DNA from: Ligula intestinalis
Taxonomy: Eukaryota > Platyhelminthes > Cestoda > Diphyllobothriidea > Diphyllobothriidae
Direction: 5' to 3'
DNA length: 64,000 nucleotides
NCBI GenBank assembly: GCA_036362985.1
Contig: JAYGXS010000003.1
Coordinates: 50,092,428-50,156,427, forward strand
The translations under genes and the position numbers were made by a program. Numbering within the stretch: position 1 is the stretch's first letter; the number at the start of each line of letters is the position of its first letter. The notes under the pieces were generated by a model. The model saw only the letters and a list, made by a program, of their open reading frames with translations, had not been told where the DNA came from and ran no database searches. Positions 11,246 through 23,430 of this stretch are shown in pieces.

Positions 11246-11944
11246 AATGTACAAAGTCTGTTCAACAAATTTGCTGAACTACATTAAATAACCGCGTAGA
11301 AGTGCCCTGCGATTGTTGCGGTGACAGAGACCTGGCTATTTGAATCCGGAAAGGATAGCGAGATTAATGTGCCTGTTTACCGAGTGTTCCGTTGCGACCG
11401 TTATGATAGGATACATGGAGGTGTCTTGGTATATGCGACTGATGGACTAGTTATAACCATGTTAGAACGCAAACGCATGGTAGACAATCGGGTTGAACAA
11501 CTCTGGGTGTCGGTCGAGGCTGCTACTGGTGCAACTACAACCATAGGTGTTATATACCGAAGTCCTCAAGCCAACGGTATAAACTGGTTGACTACAGTTA
11601 TAAAATATGCCAGAAGGTCGCGAGCCTGCATTGTAGGTGACTTCAATTACCTACATATCAACTGGTCTCATCGAATCATCGAAGGCCCCATCTCTGAAAC
11701 GGCGAACGCGTTGTTAGACATTGCAAACGAAGCCCATCTTGAACAACATGTTGCCCAGCCTACGCGCATAGCTGACTCGGGTATGGCCTCCTGTCTTGAT
11801 TTGATATTTACAAATTGCCACACAAATGTATCCGATGTTCGGTTCTACGCACCCCTCGGCATCAGTGATCATGCTACTCTCTTCGCAGCACTCCACATAA
11901 CAGGATCGCCGTCAACGCGTAGATGCTACAAACTGGCATATTAA
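11246..11944 (+). pseudogene. LINE-1 apurinic endonuclease domain
   Basis: The domain begins with a degraded NVQSLFNKFAEL block near 11250 and then TETWLFESG (near 11324). It continues with IHGGVLVYATDGL, GVIYRSPQANG, IVGDFNYLHINWS (near 11632) and ISDHATLF (near 11862). TETW, VGDFN and SDH are the catalytic motifs of the LINE endonuclease that nicks target DNA. The domain reads open from 11321 to 11944 but is cut from the RT by a stop. Confidence 0.85.
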
Positions 11945-11962
11945 AAGACTGACTACGATTAA

Positions 11963-13996
11963 ATGAGGCAGAGCGCTATGAACCTATCCTGGGAACCGAG
12001 TAGCTCGGCCAATGTAGAAGAACGCTGGAGAGTGATCCGTAGAAATATTGAGCGGTTGTGTACCGACTTCGTCCCCCTTAAGCTCTGTGGATGGGCAGCA
12101 TGTTGTCCCCCATGGATCGATGGCAAGATAAAACGCAAGTTGAAGGCCAGAAAACGTGCCTACAAAGCCCTCGTGATCCTGAAAGCTACCGAAGCAAAAG
12201 CAAAATGCAAAGCACTCAGAGGTTAATGCAAGCGTATGATGGGTGCGAAGAAAGTAGCATACGAAGATGATCTGGTGAAAAACGTTGACACCCAGCCAAA
12301 TCGATTCTATTCATTTCTGAAAAGAAAGCATCGCGAAAGCCCGGGTATCCAAGGTCTCCACAATGCAGATGGTGTGCTCGAATCAGATGAGTTATGTATG
12401 GCTGAACTTCTAGCTCAGCAATACTCCACTGTCTACTTGTCACCAGCACCCGACAGTGAGGATTTCGAGATCCCTGACCAAACTGAAAACGGCATAATAA
12501 TTGCTACTGAAGATGTAGAGAATTCTCTTAGTAGATTGATACCTACTAAGGCCGCTGGACTTGATAATCTAAATCCGAGGTTTATTAACGAGCTTGCTTC
12601 TATAATCGCACCGAGCATCAGAGAACTGTTTTTCTGTACGCTTGACACTGCAACGGTACCAGATGACTGGAAACAGAGTGTTATAACTCCGAGGTACAAA
12701 TGTGGCGACCGTCTTCTTCCCCAGAATTATTGACCAGTCATCCTGTCCTCGGTATTTGTGAAAGTACTTGAAACTTCATCTGTCGCGAAATCGATGCCCA
12801 CATTGGGCCGGCGTCAATCCTACCGACAAGACAACACAGCTTTGTTAAGGTTAAATCGTGTACCACAAACCTCATGGTGGCACGCGAAGCTTGGTGCGAA
12901 GCCAAAGAAAAACGTCTGCCGGTTCATGCAGCCTTAATCCATCTTAGCAAGGCGTTTGATAAAGTCGATCATGTGCTCCTCCTGACCAAACTCAGTAATA
13001 CGCCGATACATAGAACTGTAATTAAATGGATCAATGGGTATCTATTCGGTAGACAATGCTGGGTCAGGGTTGGTGAAAGGTGTTCCTCTGCATTTTAGGC
13101 TTGTAGTGGAGTACCACAAGGTTCGGTGCTGGTTTCCAGACTGTCTTCAATATACGTTGCGGATATCTTATCAAGACTTGCGTCCCCATGTCTTCTGTTC
13201 GCGGACGACCTCAAGTTATGGTGTGCCATAAGCAACTCCGAAGACACAATGACGTTCCAAAATGATCTCGATGTGATCGACCAGTGGTCATTAGAGATCA
13301 AGTTACCGGTAAACGTGACCAAATCGAATTGGTTAATAATTAGGAGAGACCGGGACCACCCGCCCTATACAATGGGAAACATGACACTGGCCGCTGATAG
13401 GAGTACTCGAGACTTCGGCGTTATCATTTAGGATGACCTCAAAACCCGAGAGCCATCAACTTTGGCGAGACGCAAGGGGCTAGCGCTACTTTGGATGTTC
13501 AAAAAAGCATTCACGTCCTGGTCCATGCAGATATTCCGTAAGCTCATGGTCACGTTCATTCGCCCGATCATGGACTATGGATCGTTCACTTGGTTTCTCG
13601 TGTACAAAGAGCGAAATGACCGACATCAAATAGGTTCAACGACTGTGGTCAAGAATGGTGCCCAAAGTGAGAAAGCTGACATATCCGGAGCGCTGTAAAG
13701 CACTGGACCTGTTTACTTTTGAATTTCGACGATCCAGAGGCGACCAAATCATGATGTACAAAGTGATCGTTTGCGGTGACATAGCGGAGGTCACAGAGTA
13801 CTTCAAACTAGCCGTTGACATGCTTATGCAAGGACACTGTTTCAAACTGGTGGTACAATGGACAGATGGCCTCCCGCACATCTACCGACTCTCAAGACGC
13901 GCTGTGAATGCATGGAACAATCTCCCCCCGAAGTTGTTGCTGCCGACACAGTTTGCCGCATTCAAGAAGACATACGACGCCCTATTTGAACCATGA
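11963..13996 (+). pseudogene. LINE-1 reverse transcriptase remnant
   Basis: RT blocks appear in order in shifting frames: GLDNLNPRFINELA (near 12558), VPDDWKQSVITPRYKCGDRL (near 12657), LIHLSKAFDKVDHVLLLTKL (near 12934), the active site LLFADDLKLW (near 13195), then a thumb region and LSRRAVNAWNNLPPKLLLPT (near 13890), ending at DALFEP. At least five frame breaks separate them, so no enzyme can be made. Blocks and order match LINE-3. Confidence 0.85.
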
Positions 13997-14030
13997 TTTG
14001 TACCGTTCACAGGAGTGCCCTTGCTTTGGT

Positions 14031-14650
14031 GGGGGATTGATCTAAACTTAAAACTGCCTTATGTCCAGGAACTGCAAAGAAGGGGTGTCCACGGATCTGT
14101 TTCCTACCCTCTACTGATGAAACATGAAACATGGATCATAAAGACATATCTATAGCAGACAAAGCTATTATATGTTGCCCAAAATGGTTATGGTCGTAGT
14201 CACTCATACCGTACGAGTTATGTTTACTCGCAGGATAAATTATCAAAAGCTATTGACCACAGCCATCTAGTGCACATCATTATCTCTGATCTCTACGACG
14301 CTTTTGCTGGCGTGCCTCATCGGCGATTCACACATAAAAATTAGAGGCATGGAACCCAAGGTAATGTTCTTAAATGTGAATAGATTTTCCTTTCATTCAG
14401 GATGTAGACGGTAATTATTTGCACCCCAGACTCCGAAAGAGGCACTAGTAGAAGACAGTGTAGCAAATCGTTTGATCTTAGGGCCTCTTCTTGTACCTGT
14501 CTATAAAAATGACAAGACGGGAATATGAACTGTGACGGTCTTTATTCAACCCGAGTCTCCACGCTGGCATTCTGTATTCCAAATACGATCGACAGAATTG
14601 ATAAAAATACTTGCAAAGTCTTCGAGCATAAAATTTAACCTAACCTAACG
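14031..14650. other. no gene recognised
   Basis: Sequence between the end of LINE-1 and SINE copy A. A minus-strand GGTTGAATAAAGACCGTCAC block at 14535-14554 recurs in slightly altered form at 20556-20575, suggesting another small dispersed repeat. Nothing else was recognised. Confidence 0.4.
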
Positions 14651-14689
14651 CATTATGCCCACTGTCTTCTGGACATCACTTTTACAGTG

Positions 14690-14900
14690 CTCGGGGCAAT
14701 ATATCCGATATCGTGTCGCGGTAGAGTACTGAACTTGATGACCAAAAACCCCGGGCTCAAATCTCGGAGTTCCAACCCTTGAGATTGGGTATGTTTCCAT
14801 GGCTGTCTGATGACGGCTAACAAACCAGAAATGACTATTCGGTTCTCTTTTTGCTTTTTCAGATCAATTTCATCATATTTGATATTGTTCAAGTAAACAG
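14690..14900 (+). mobile_element. SINE copy A, tRNA-derived, decayed
   Basis: A degenerate tRNA-like head (box B-like GGGCTCAAATCTCGG near 14751) is followed by TTGAGATTGGGTATG and a hammerhead-like core (CTGATGACGGCTAACAAACC then GAAA). The order matches copy B at 23.5 kb almost block for block. The tRNA box A and stem I of the ribozyme are worn. Confidence 0.65.
14785..14852 (+). ncRNA. degenerate hammerhead ribozyme in SINE copy A
   Basis: CTGATGA lies at 14807-14813 and GAAA at 14828-14831. Stem III has decayed from the palindrome of copy B to ATGACTAT, and stem I strands no longer pair well. It is a likely inactive relic of the motif seen intact at 23566-23620. Confidence 0.5.
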
Positions 14901-14959
14901 ATCTTCGCACATATCCAATTATTTTAGTCTTTACCGCATAAGCTTGGCGGCTTTGGCTT

Positions 14960-15465
14960 CAGAAGGACATAGGGATTCTTGAATGTTTCCAACGACTTGC
15001 TACCAAGGTCATCCCTGAACTTAAGCAGTTCACATATGAACAGTATTTGACCGCTTTTAACCTCTTCCCCCTCGAGTATAGTCAAGACAGAGGAGATCTT
15101 GTAGCAACGTTTCAGTTACTAAGGGGAACTAGTGTGGATGTCAAGTGGGAGGATCTCTTTCAAACGGCTCCAAAAAGGAACCTCAGGAGACATGAATGCC
15201 AACAAAAAATCTGAAAAATACGATGTTTTGATGACAAGGCGCAAAAAACTACAATCCAATATTGAGCAACTGACCGTCTGGTATAGCACGTGGCATCTGA
15301 TGTTCCCATCGCCTAAATATCTAGTCTTATTCATGAAAGCTGGTCGGAAATTTTTCCGAATACATCAGTATCGTATGAATGGAATTCCGCTTAAAGTATT
15401 GGATATGTGCAAATATGTGGATACTTGGATAACAGCAAATATTTTGCCCCAAGCAATTTAAAAGT
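14960..15465 (+). mobile_element. two fragments of a LINE-3-type RT, out of order
   Basis: The first piece (about 14985-15195) encodes the RT C-terminal region: TAFNLFPLEYSQDRGDLVAT then FQLLRGTSVDVKWEDLF. The second (about 15200-15465) encodes an earlier region: IEQLTVWYSTWHLMFPSPKY then YRMNGIPLKVLDMCK and DTWITANILPQA. In LINE-3 these occur in reverse order, so this is two insertions or a rearranged copy. Frames are broken. Confidence 0.65.
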
Positions 15466-15978
15466 GATATCCGGAAGTCAATATGCATCATGCGTTGGAT
15501 TAGGTGTGCTTTTTTAGTGGAAGACTTTGCAAAGATTTTTGTCAATTGTTTCGATCGCGTTTGAAATAGAGAATGCCAGGGTGGAGGGTCAAGGTCAAGG
15601 CGCGCAACTTATCTTTCAAGGCTAAGTGAAAAATATATTTTTATTAGATTTCATCGTTACTTGCTGAAGTTACTAGCTTAATTGTTGTTATTTATTTGTA
15701 TATCTAACCCTTTAGCAACTGCACATACCGGTAGTTGTCTTTTTTACCGATAGGTCAAAATATACATTTTTATACTGTTTCACCGACATAGCCTCATTCA
15801 AGTTCCGGTAGATTCACGTAAAAAGCAAGTAATCGATTGCGTTAATGCTGAATAATATCTAACAATTTGGTACTATATCAATTTCCAGCAAGCAATAATT
15901 TGTATTACTCGACATACTATAAGAGATAATTTTCATCCTGCGTAGCCTCTTCGGTAATTCAAATTTTCTGTCGCAATT
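15466..15978. other. AT-rich stretch, no gene recognised
   Basis: AT-rich sequence leading into the 5' end of LINE-2; no coding or structural signal seen. Confidence 0.4.
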
Positions 15979-17076
15979 TTGTGCATAACTTTGCTTAGAA
16001 CATATCCTATCAATCACCTTCTATTCAATATGATACCCAAGCCACAACTGAGACGTAAATTAACCCGGAATATCAATCCTCCTAATGATAAACCCATCTT
16101 AAGCATGAAGAAACTTGATCTTGATGCCTTAGACAACTTAAGTAAGCTTTATAACCAATATGCCTGTCTGTTTACGGTCCTTGGTGCCTTCTTTGATGGA
16201 AAGGTATCTACGCTCACTTCTCACCAATGTGAGAAACTAGAGCCTTTCGTCAATATGGTGTCTACTGAGACGCGTGATCTGCAAAAAAGGAATTTTAATT
16301 TTCTTTTGAAAAATGCTTCAAAAGATAAACAGCCTATAGATGTTGCCATTCAGTTTCTTTACTCTTGTGGCCTTAATTTTAAAGTTGCAGAAGCTAAAAG
16401 ACTCTCATCCCGAAGTAAAAACCCGCCGATTATCGTAAAACCTTTTCGGCGATAGAAGTAGACCTTATATTCTCTCAGCATGAGCGGTCAACCAACTATT
16501 TAAAGGATAATGAACTTTACGTATGCAGGGATAAAACGCCAATGGAGCGTCGGGTTTTATCTAAAGTTGTAAATGAGAACACTGGCTCCGGTTCAACAAA
16601 ACCAAAAGTTGTCTCTGAGGCCGGCCCTCCCGCTCAGGTAAGCCCACATCCCTCTGGATCAATGTCAGTTTCCCCTGATACTTCTCCAATTCACCATACT
16701 CGTGATTCGAGTGAGATTGTAGCCTCGTAAAGTCGTTCTCCTTCTAAGCCAACTACGTCTGTGATAGCTTTAAATTCCGATAAAACTAAAAACGCCCCTA
16801 GTAAATCTACGTCAGTTTTCAAAATTTGGCAATATGATTACCGATAATAACTCAGTTTCTAACAAAGACCCAACCGCTCAAGCTAGCGCTTTTCCTATCC
16901 CCAAACCTCATAAACATCCCCAAATAATTCAGCCAGCTAATAAAATAAACCGTTTTTCAAAACCAGTCATGCAATTTTCGAAGGCAAATTTTCCGTCAAA
17001 TATTGATATAATGCCTAAAAATCCTATATTTATGCCCCCTCCTGGTTTTCCCATGCCACACTTCAGCCGCCTCTAA
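15979..17076 (+). pseudogene. LINE-2 ORF1-like region
   Basis: An open segment of about 158 codons from 15979 reads MIPKPQLRRKLTRNINPPND, then ALDNLSKLYNQYACLFTVLG and LLKNASKDKQPIDVAIQFLY. It is followed in other frames by Ser/Thr/Pro-rich sequence (16542-16730) and a low-complexity Pro/Phe-rich run (16834-17076). No zinc knuckle or RRM was recognised. Position just upstream of the endonuclease makes it the element's first open reading frame, which in LINEs binds the element RNA. Stops and shifts break it at least twice. Confidence 0.55.
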
Positions 17077-17210
17077 TATTCCTTTCTACAATATGCACCG
17101 TTCATTTGATAATAATTACTTGACAAACTGTAGACCAGGGCCAGTTTGCTTTCCGCCTTTTGTTTCTCCCATGCCGTTTCCCTTTCTGCCACCAAGTTTT
17201 CCTTTTTTAT

Positions 17211-17940
17211 AAATACTGACGAGCGTAACCTGAATCTGAAGGATACGCTCATTATAGTCTCACTCAATGCGAGATCAGTTGTTAATAAGATGACAGAACT
17301 TAAAACAGTAGCATTTGAGCTTGATCCAGATGTATTCTGTGTCATTGAATCTTGGACACACTCTTATTTCTGACTTGACACTCGCCATAGATAATTATAG
17401 TTTTTACAGACAAGACCGCAGTGAAAAGCGTGGTGGTGGTTGCCTTCTTTATATTAAATCATCCTTTAAAAATTTCCCGTATCACCTGAGCATTTCGTAA
17501 TTTTCTGGAAAATTTTGTCTTATTTCAGTCATCCTGCCACACAATAAAAAAGTGATAATTTGGTGTGTCTACAATCCTCCCTGTAACTCAAGTAATGTAA
17601 TGCAGCTGTGTGAAATGTTTTGAAAAGTTGCAGAGACTCAATTCGGTGTCAGAATAATTGTAGGTGATTTTAATCTGTCAGACATTAACTGGTATGCAAA
17701 TACCTATCCACCACGATTTCAGAAATTGGTTGACACTATTAACTTTTCAAACAGGTCACAACTGGTCAGTTCAGTGACCAGAAATGACAGCATATTAGAT
17801 TTTATTTTTACAAATGATGTCCACCCTCTTTTTATGAATTTTCATCGTGATATTTTCACAAGTGACCAGGCCTTAATTCACTGTTGTTTTCCAGTCTCTC
17901 TTTCTAAAAAGCCCGATGTAAAATGCAATAACCTCGACTT
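17211..17940 (+). pseudogene. LINE-2 endonuclease domain
   Basis: TDERNLNLKDTLIIVSLNAR (near 17215) leads into SVVNKMTELKTVAFELDPDV. Next come CVIESW, a frame change, RQDRSEKRGGGCLLYIKSSF (near 17407), then VGDFNLSDINWY (near 17658) and TRNDSILDFIFTND. These are the standard endonuclease blocks. Frame breaks occur near 17370 and 17500, and VTESW reads as VIESW. In LINE-5 the same block reads CITESW. Confidence 0.8.
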
Positions 17941-20060
17941 TGGTAACGTGAACTATGAATTAGTAAATGATTTTGTAAGTACCCTAGATTGGTATAGCAT
18001 ATTTTCAACTAACGATCGCTACTTCTTCCAGGAGCTATTGCAAAACCTTACAGAAAATATTCAGGCTCTTACCCCACTTAAGATGTTTAAATCAAATTCA
18101 GCTTCTTCTACTGTGCCACATTTTCTCCAAAATAGTCTTGATACGTCTAATAGCTCTTTATCAGTTCACTTAAGAATAGCGCAAATATTTGAAGTAGCGC
18201 TTAAAATAAGGCTTTCACGAGATAGGCGTAGAGAGGCCACAGCATTAAGTTATGCGAATTATTCCAGATCAGTTGCTCAAGTCTTCCGTCTTCGGTCGTC
18301 GGCTAAGCTTCAGAACGTCATTCCACCCTTACTCAATGGCAACAATCATTTTGTTACAGAGGATTTGGAGAAAGCAGCACTGCTAAATTCATTTTTTGCC
18401 AAGTTCTTTACCATCGAAACTAGCCCCACTCCTCTAATCCCCTTGCTGTGTGATTTAAATCTCAGTACCCTTAATTTCTCACCCGCTTGTATTCAAAAAG
18501 AAATAAGTCGTCTTAAAAATTCACATTCGGTAGGAACTGATAACATTCCAAACTCACTCATCAAACAATTAAGAGATTTCCCACCCTTACTGGGTAAGTT
18601 ATTTTCAGTGTTTCTTGAGAATGGCTTTTTCCCGGACTACTGGGAAACTTCTATTATAATTCCCGTATTTAAATCTGGTTCCCGATCAAATATTCACAAT
18701 TATCGCGGTGTTCATAAAACGCCCTCTCTGGCTAAACTCTTTGAAAAACTAATTGCCAAAAAAATTACAGATTTCTGCATTAATAACAACATTCTCAGCT
18801 CCTCACAGCATGGCTTTTTTACCGGACCCATCTTGTGAAACATGCCGCATGTCTTTTCTAAATCTACTTACTTCTCTTCATAATGATCATCTATCTGTGG
18901 TAGTTATCTATTTTGACCTTAGTAAAGCATTTGATAAAATTCCTCACAGGAGACTCCTAGCCAAACTAGAGGCTATAGGATTTCGTATTCCTCTTAATCA
19001 CTTCATCAGAGCTTATCTTTCAAATCGACAACATAAGGTCTTAGTGGGATCCTTGTACTCTACTCCTACCGCAATTTTGAGTGGTGTCCTTCAAGGTACC
19101 GTGCTAGGTCCTCTGCTCTTCTTGCTTTACATAAATGATATCTCATTGAGTGTTAAACACTCCCAATCTTATATTTATGCAGATCATCTCAAGTGTGTTT
19201 ACTCCTTCTCTAACTCTACGGCCGCGAGATGCCTAGAACAAATTCATTCTGATCTGCACGCTATTTCGGCTTGGAGCTCAACATGGCAGATGGAGTTCTC
19301 ACCTTCTAAGTGCCGATACATGTGCTTTGGGCCTGAAAGGCTGCCACAACCTGTTATTTTTCAAGGTTACCCAATGACTGAATGTTCCAGTATCAAGGAC
19401 CTAGGATTAAGCTACATCAATAAATTAGACCTTTCTCCTCACGCCGATAGAATTACAGCCAAAGCCGCACAGATTTGCGGCTTTATTTCTTATAATTTCT
19501 ATCTTCCTGAAATGAAATTAAGACTTTATCGTATGTTCGTGCTTCCCATCTTAGAATACTGTTGCCCCTTTTTCGGTCTCATGGATGAAGGTAGCCATTC
19601 AAAAATTGAACAAATTCAAAAAAATTTCACACGAAAACTGCTGTATCCGACAGCCTCTAATACTTGCTACTCAAATAGATGTCAATTAATGAAACTAAGG
19701 TTCCTTTGGGTCAGGAGATTGAGAGCAGGCTTTTGTCTCCTTTTTTGGCTTAATAAAAGCACAAATTTACCCAGGACTTCTGTCATTACCCCCGTCAGCC
19801 GTCCCTACAACCTAAGAAACTCGGCACTTGTTATACCCCCTCCTGCATCTTCCTCATGTAAACGCTCTTTGTTTTTTGCTTTCAGATATAGCTTTCTTTG
19901 GAATAACTTGCCAATCGAAATTAGGTCGTTAACTAGACTGTCTGCTTTCAAACGGAGATTACCCATTTATCTTAACACTGATTCTATAAACCTTCTATTC
20001 TCCTCATCTTTTCCGAGCAGCTTTCTCCATGACCCCGAGAAAGGACCATCGGGAATTTAG
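17726..20060 (+). pseudogene. LINE-2 reverse transcriptase, frameshifted and YADH-mutated
   Basis: Two long overlapping frames (17726-18838 and 18753-20060) together encode the end of the endonuclease, the linker and the whole RT. Visible blocks are SVGTDNIPNSLIKQLRDF (near 18523), YWETSIIIPVFKSGSRS, VVVIYFDLSKAFDKIPHRRL (near 18897), GVLQGTVLGPLLFLLYINDI (near 19082), the active-site region IYADHLKCVY (near 19173), and the C-terminal RRLPIYLNTDSINLLF. A single shift near 18830 splits the two frames. The catalytic YADD is YADH at 19176-19187, replacing an essential metal-binding Asp. Confidence 0.88.
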
Positions 20061-20669
20061 GAGATCCGCTTGAAAATATTCTCTCTGCCTCGTGTCCCCC
20101 GAGAACCTAGGTGTTTCCATTAACCACCGCTGAATCAAACGAAGCCACGCGGAAGTACTCAGTCTAAAATGCTGCAGTTTCGTTGACTACTCACTTTCAT
20201 CAGACCACCCACACTTATTTCTGCTCTACTACTATGTTCCTACTACTATCTTCCTAAGCAGTTTTTTTCTCTTGCACACTTTTTGAACATGGAGAACCGT
20301 TGAACACTGTCTCCATATTCACTTTGAGAGTTTTTTTTACTGCCATAAGTTTTCGTTTTTAGTTCAAAATTACCTGCAAAACATTGCTAAATGTTGCCCC
20401 AAAAGGACAATTTCTGCTGACATTATTTCGACTTTCTACGTCTACTTGCACATATTGTCAAATTATTTTTTGAATTTTTATTTTTTCGAAATTAACTTTG
20501 TACAGATAATGCCGTACCGGCGCTGAAAAATATAAATTCCAAATTCCAAACCCGGGATGAATAAAGACCGTGACCTATCGAGCACGGGATAAAAATCCTG
20601 GATGGTCTTAGAACTCCATTATATTCACAAAGACTTATTAATTCGAATACGGTTCCAATATCTTGCAAA
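20061..20669. other. LINE-2 3' flank and unassigned sequence
   Basis: Contains the presumed LINE-2 3' untranslated end and then AT-rich DNA. On the minus strand around 20148-20204 there is a CTGATGA...CGAAACTGCAG block that looks like a hammerhead core but lacks a pairing stem I. No gene seen. Confidence 0.4.
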
Positions 20670-22598
20670 ATGATGCATGAACATCCCCAATTATCCACAG
20701 ATATAATAGTTCGACCAACACTGGAAATGTCTTCGAGTTTGCAAACGCAAGCATCTGTCAGTGCCTACAAAACTCAGAGAAACCGGGTCAAGGGTCTTAT
20801 TCTCAAAACAAGAAGGGCTTTCGAAGCAGACTTGCTAAACCGGGTCACAGTGAACCCCAAACTGTTTTACAGTTATCTCAGGCAGAGTACCAAAAACAAG
20901 GATCCGATACCCCTGCTAAGGACCGCTGAGGGAAGAGACTTGATAGATGATGAAGCGAAGGCTGATCATCTGTCGAAATTTTTCCGATCAGTCTTCACAA
21001 AGGAAACGGCATACGATCACCCCACCGACGACACCGAAGCGAATACAGTAGTTGAGACTGTCCAATTCCCCGAGGCTGCTGTTCTTAAGGAACTCTTAAG
21101 CTTAAAAGAATCTAAGTCACCAGGTCCCGACAACGTACCAGCCAAGATTTTGAAGGAGCTCGCCAATGAGTTGGCCAAACCACTCTCTATGCTCTTCCAA
21201 ACCTCCTTCGAAACCGGATGCCCACCAGTAGATTGGAAATCCGCGAGGATTACACCGCTATGCAAGGGGGGAAGCCGGGTCTCAGCGAATAACTACCGAC
21301 CAGTCAGCCTTACTACAATCTGTTGCAAAATCATGGAAAAAATTATCAAGAAACAACTTATGCAGTTCCTGGAACAAAACCATCTGCTATCGGATGCTCA
21401 GCATGGTTTTCGTAGAGGTAGGTCCTGCGTTACAAACTTGCTCTACTGTTTAGAACGGTGGACTGAGGCAGTCGATAGTGGAAACTCAGTGCATGCTGTC
21501 TATATTGACTTCAAAAAGGCTTTCGATAGCGTGCCGCACCACCGCCTCCTTTATAAAGTCAGCCGCATAGGAGTAAGGGGTGGGCTCCTTACGTGGATAA
21601 AAAGCTTCCTAATCGGTCGCTCGCAAACTGTCCACATCAGCGACAAACAGTCAGCCAAGGTTGAGGTTGAGAGTGGTGTTCCCCAAGGCTCCGTTCTCGG
21701 CCCTATTTTGTTTGTTATCTACATAAACGACTGTGTCCGCGAACTGGATTGCGGCATCGCCATGTTTGCCGATGATATAAAACTTTGGAGCGTAATTCGA
21801 ACTGTGGCTGACGAAGTGCACTTACAGGAAAATTTAAATAGACTTCAAAAATGGTCGGCGGACTGGCTCTTACCGTTCAATGAGAGCAAGTGCACCACCA
21901 TTCGAGTTGGCAAATCCGGTTCTTCAAATGGCACGGCTTACCGACTGAATGACATACCATTGAAGGAAGTGAACGCCCAGAAAGACTTGGGAGTCTGGAT
22001 CACACCCTCGCTTAAACCCTCCCTGCATTGCACAAAGGTAGCCAAGTCCGCGATGTCGATCCTATACCTCGTCAAACGAGCTTTTTCTACTTTCAATGAA
22101 GAGTGCTTCACAAAAGTCTTCGGAACCTTCGTACGACCGCACCTAGAATCCGCTATCCAAGCTTGGAGACCCTGGGCCAGGAAAGACATCAACATCCTGG
22201 AAAAGGTACAACGGCGCGCAACCAAACTTGTTATGGGGCATGGCTCGCGGCCTTATGAAACATGGCTGTCAAATCTCAACCTCTTCCCTTTGCGCTACAG
22301 GCAGCTTCGGGGGGACCTGATACTAGCATTCCGCGTATTACGTCTTCAAGACTGCTGTCTTATATCAGGGGATTTTTTCGAATTAGCAACGACCACGAAT
22401 CTGAGGGGTCATCCCCTCAAATTAAAGGTGACAGGGGCCAGGCTGGACGCTCGGAAACACTTCTTTTCAAAAAGGGTGGTCGGAGCGTGGAATGCGCTTC
22501 CTCAGGACGTTGTTATGTCGGAATCGCTCGAGGGTTTTAAGCAAAAACTGGATCGATATAGCAGTGCACGATGGATCGGAACTGACAATTTGCAATAA
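20670..22598 (+). mobile_element. LINE-3: intact RT frame, endonuclease missing
   Basis: One uninterrupted 642-codon frame encodes a CR1/Jockey-type reverse transcriptase. Blocks: NNYRPVSLTTICCKIMEK (about residues 207-224), YIDFKKAFDSVPHHRLL (about 278-294), GVPQGSVLGPILFVIYINDC (about 335-354), the catalytic FADDIKLW (about 366-373), and a thumb/C-terminal region through KRVVGAWNALPQDV. All RT catalytic Asp residues seen are intact. The first about 12 codons have no LINE resemblance, and recognisable protein starts in the endonuclease-RT linker, so the insertion is 5' truncated, as is usual for LINEs. Lack of any stop suggests a recent insertion. Relatives in the window are LINE-1 and the fragments at 15, 25.1-26.05 and 26.4 kb. 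Confidence 0.9.
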
Positions 22599-23430
22599 CA
22601 ATAATGCTACTTTCAATTTTTCAGTAGTATTAGTTTTTATATCAATTCACGTTTGCTATTTATAACGCCCTCCCACGCATAGCCTCATGCGAAGGTCTCC
22701 GCGGTCTACCCTACTTGGCTATCTGCGTACCGTGATTACCCGCTGGCAATCTTATCAGCCAGACCTGCCGGTCTAAACAGTCACCCTTGGTTCGACCCAA
22801 AGCAGACTGTCGATGATCTGGACGGATGCCTCCGTTTTTCCAGTTCCGTGGCGGACTCTGCAATCAGCAAGGAAGAATCAGGACGTGGCTTCCACACGGT
22901 GATGATCCTGGGAACCCTTGCAATACCCCCCTCCAGTGGGAACCCCCTTTTTTCTCCTAAATCCCACGCATTACCCCCACAAGGGCGACAGTTTTTCTCC
23001 TGAAAATCCCTGAGGAGTTTTTTCACTGTCTGCTCCTATTTTCATCCTATGACTCAGGACAACTGGCCTCGCCAACAGTCTAAGCAACAAATTTTTGGCT
23101 ACCACTGCACATATGTACAAATAGGGCACTCAAAGGAATTTTTCCTACATACCCTCAATATACTGATACTGATACTGAAGCACTTGCGCAGTCGTCCGTA
23201 AAAGTTCAAACGCAAATGTATGCACCTACACCACTGAAATTATCTCTTTCAATCAGTGGACACTTCGAGTATGGATCGCATTCCAAAACCAATAGACTTT
23301 ACATACCATGGCAGTTGGATTTTTTCATTTTTGATCACCGATTACCGTCACTGCGGGACTATCTCCGGCTAACCATCGACTAAACTTCCTGCTATATATA
23401 GGACAAGTATGTACCCTTACCAGATAGATC
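22599..23430. other. LINE-3 3' flank, no gene recognised
   Basis: Follows the LINE-3 stop codon. The first part is probably the element's 3' untranslated tail. No coding exon, RNA gene or clear poly(A) tail was identified. Confidence 0.4.

Larger units (their letters stand above)
10748..14030 (+). mobile_element. LINE-1: decayed CR1/Jockey-type non-LTR retrotransposon
   Basis: A near full-length, frame-broken LINE lies a few hundred bases upstream of the dehydrogenase start, in the opposite orientation. In order it has an ORF1-like domain (10748-11243), an apurinic-type endonuclease (about 11246-11944), and RT blocks (11963-13996) including FADDLKLW. The sequence layout and motifs fit the CR1/Jockey group; LINE-3 at 20.7 kb is a relative. 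Many frameshifts and stops make this an old copy. Confidence 0.85.
15979..20060 (+). mobile_element. LINE-2: near full-length non-LTR retrotransposon
   Basis: In order: an ORF1-like region (15979-17076), a proline-rich linker, an endonuclease (about 17211-17940) and an RT (about 18480-20060) ending in HDPEKGPSGI. LINE-5 at 40.1-43.25 kb (minus) is the same family with the same C-terminal tail, and the fragment at 26.6-27.3 kb is a close relative ending FEKGPPGI. A few frameshifts and a mutated RT active site show it cannot move by itself. Confidence 0.88.

Noticed and set aside
20145..20206. Minus-strand CTGATGA...CGAAACTGCAGC below LINE-2
   Set aside because: The U pairing position of stem III is C and no stem I complement is found; at best a decayed relic.
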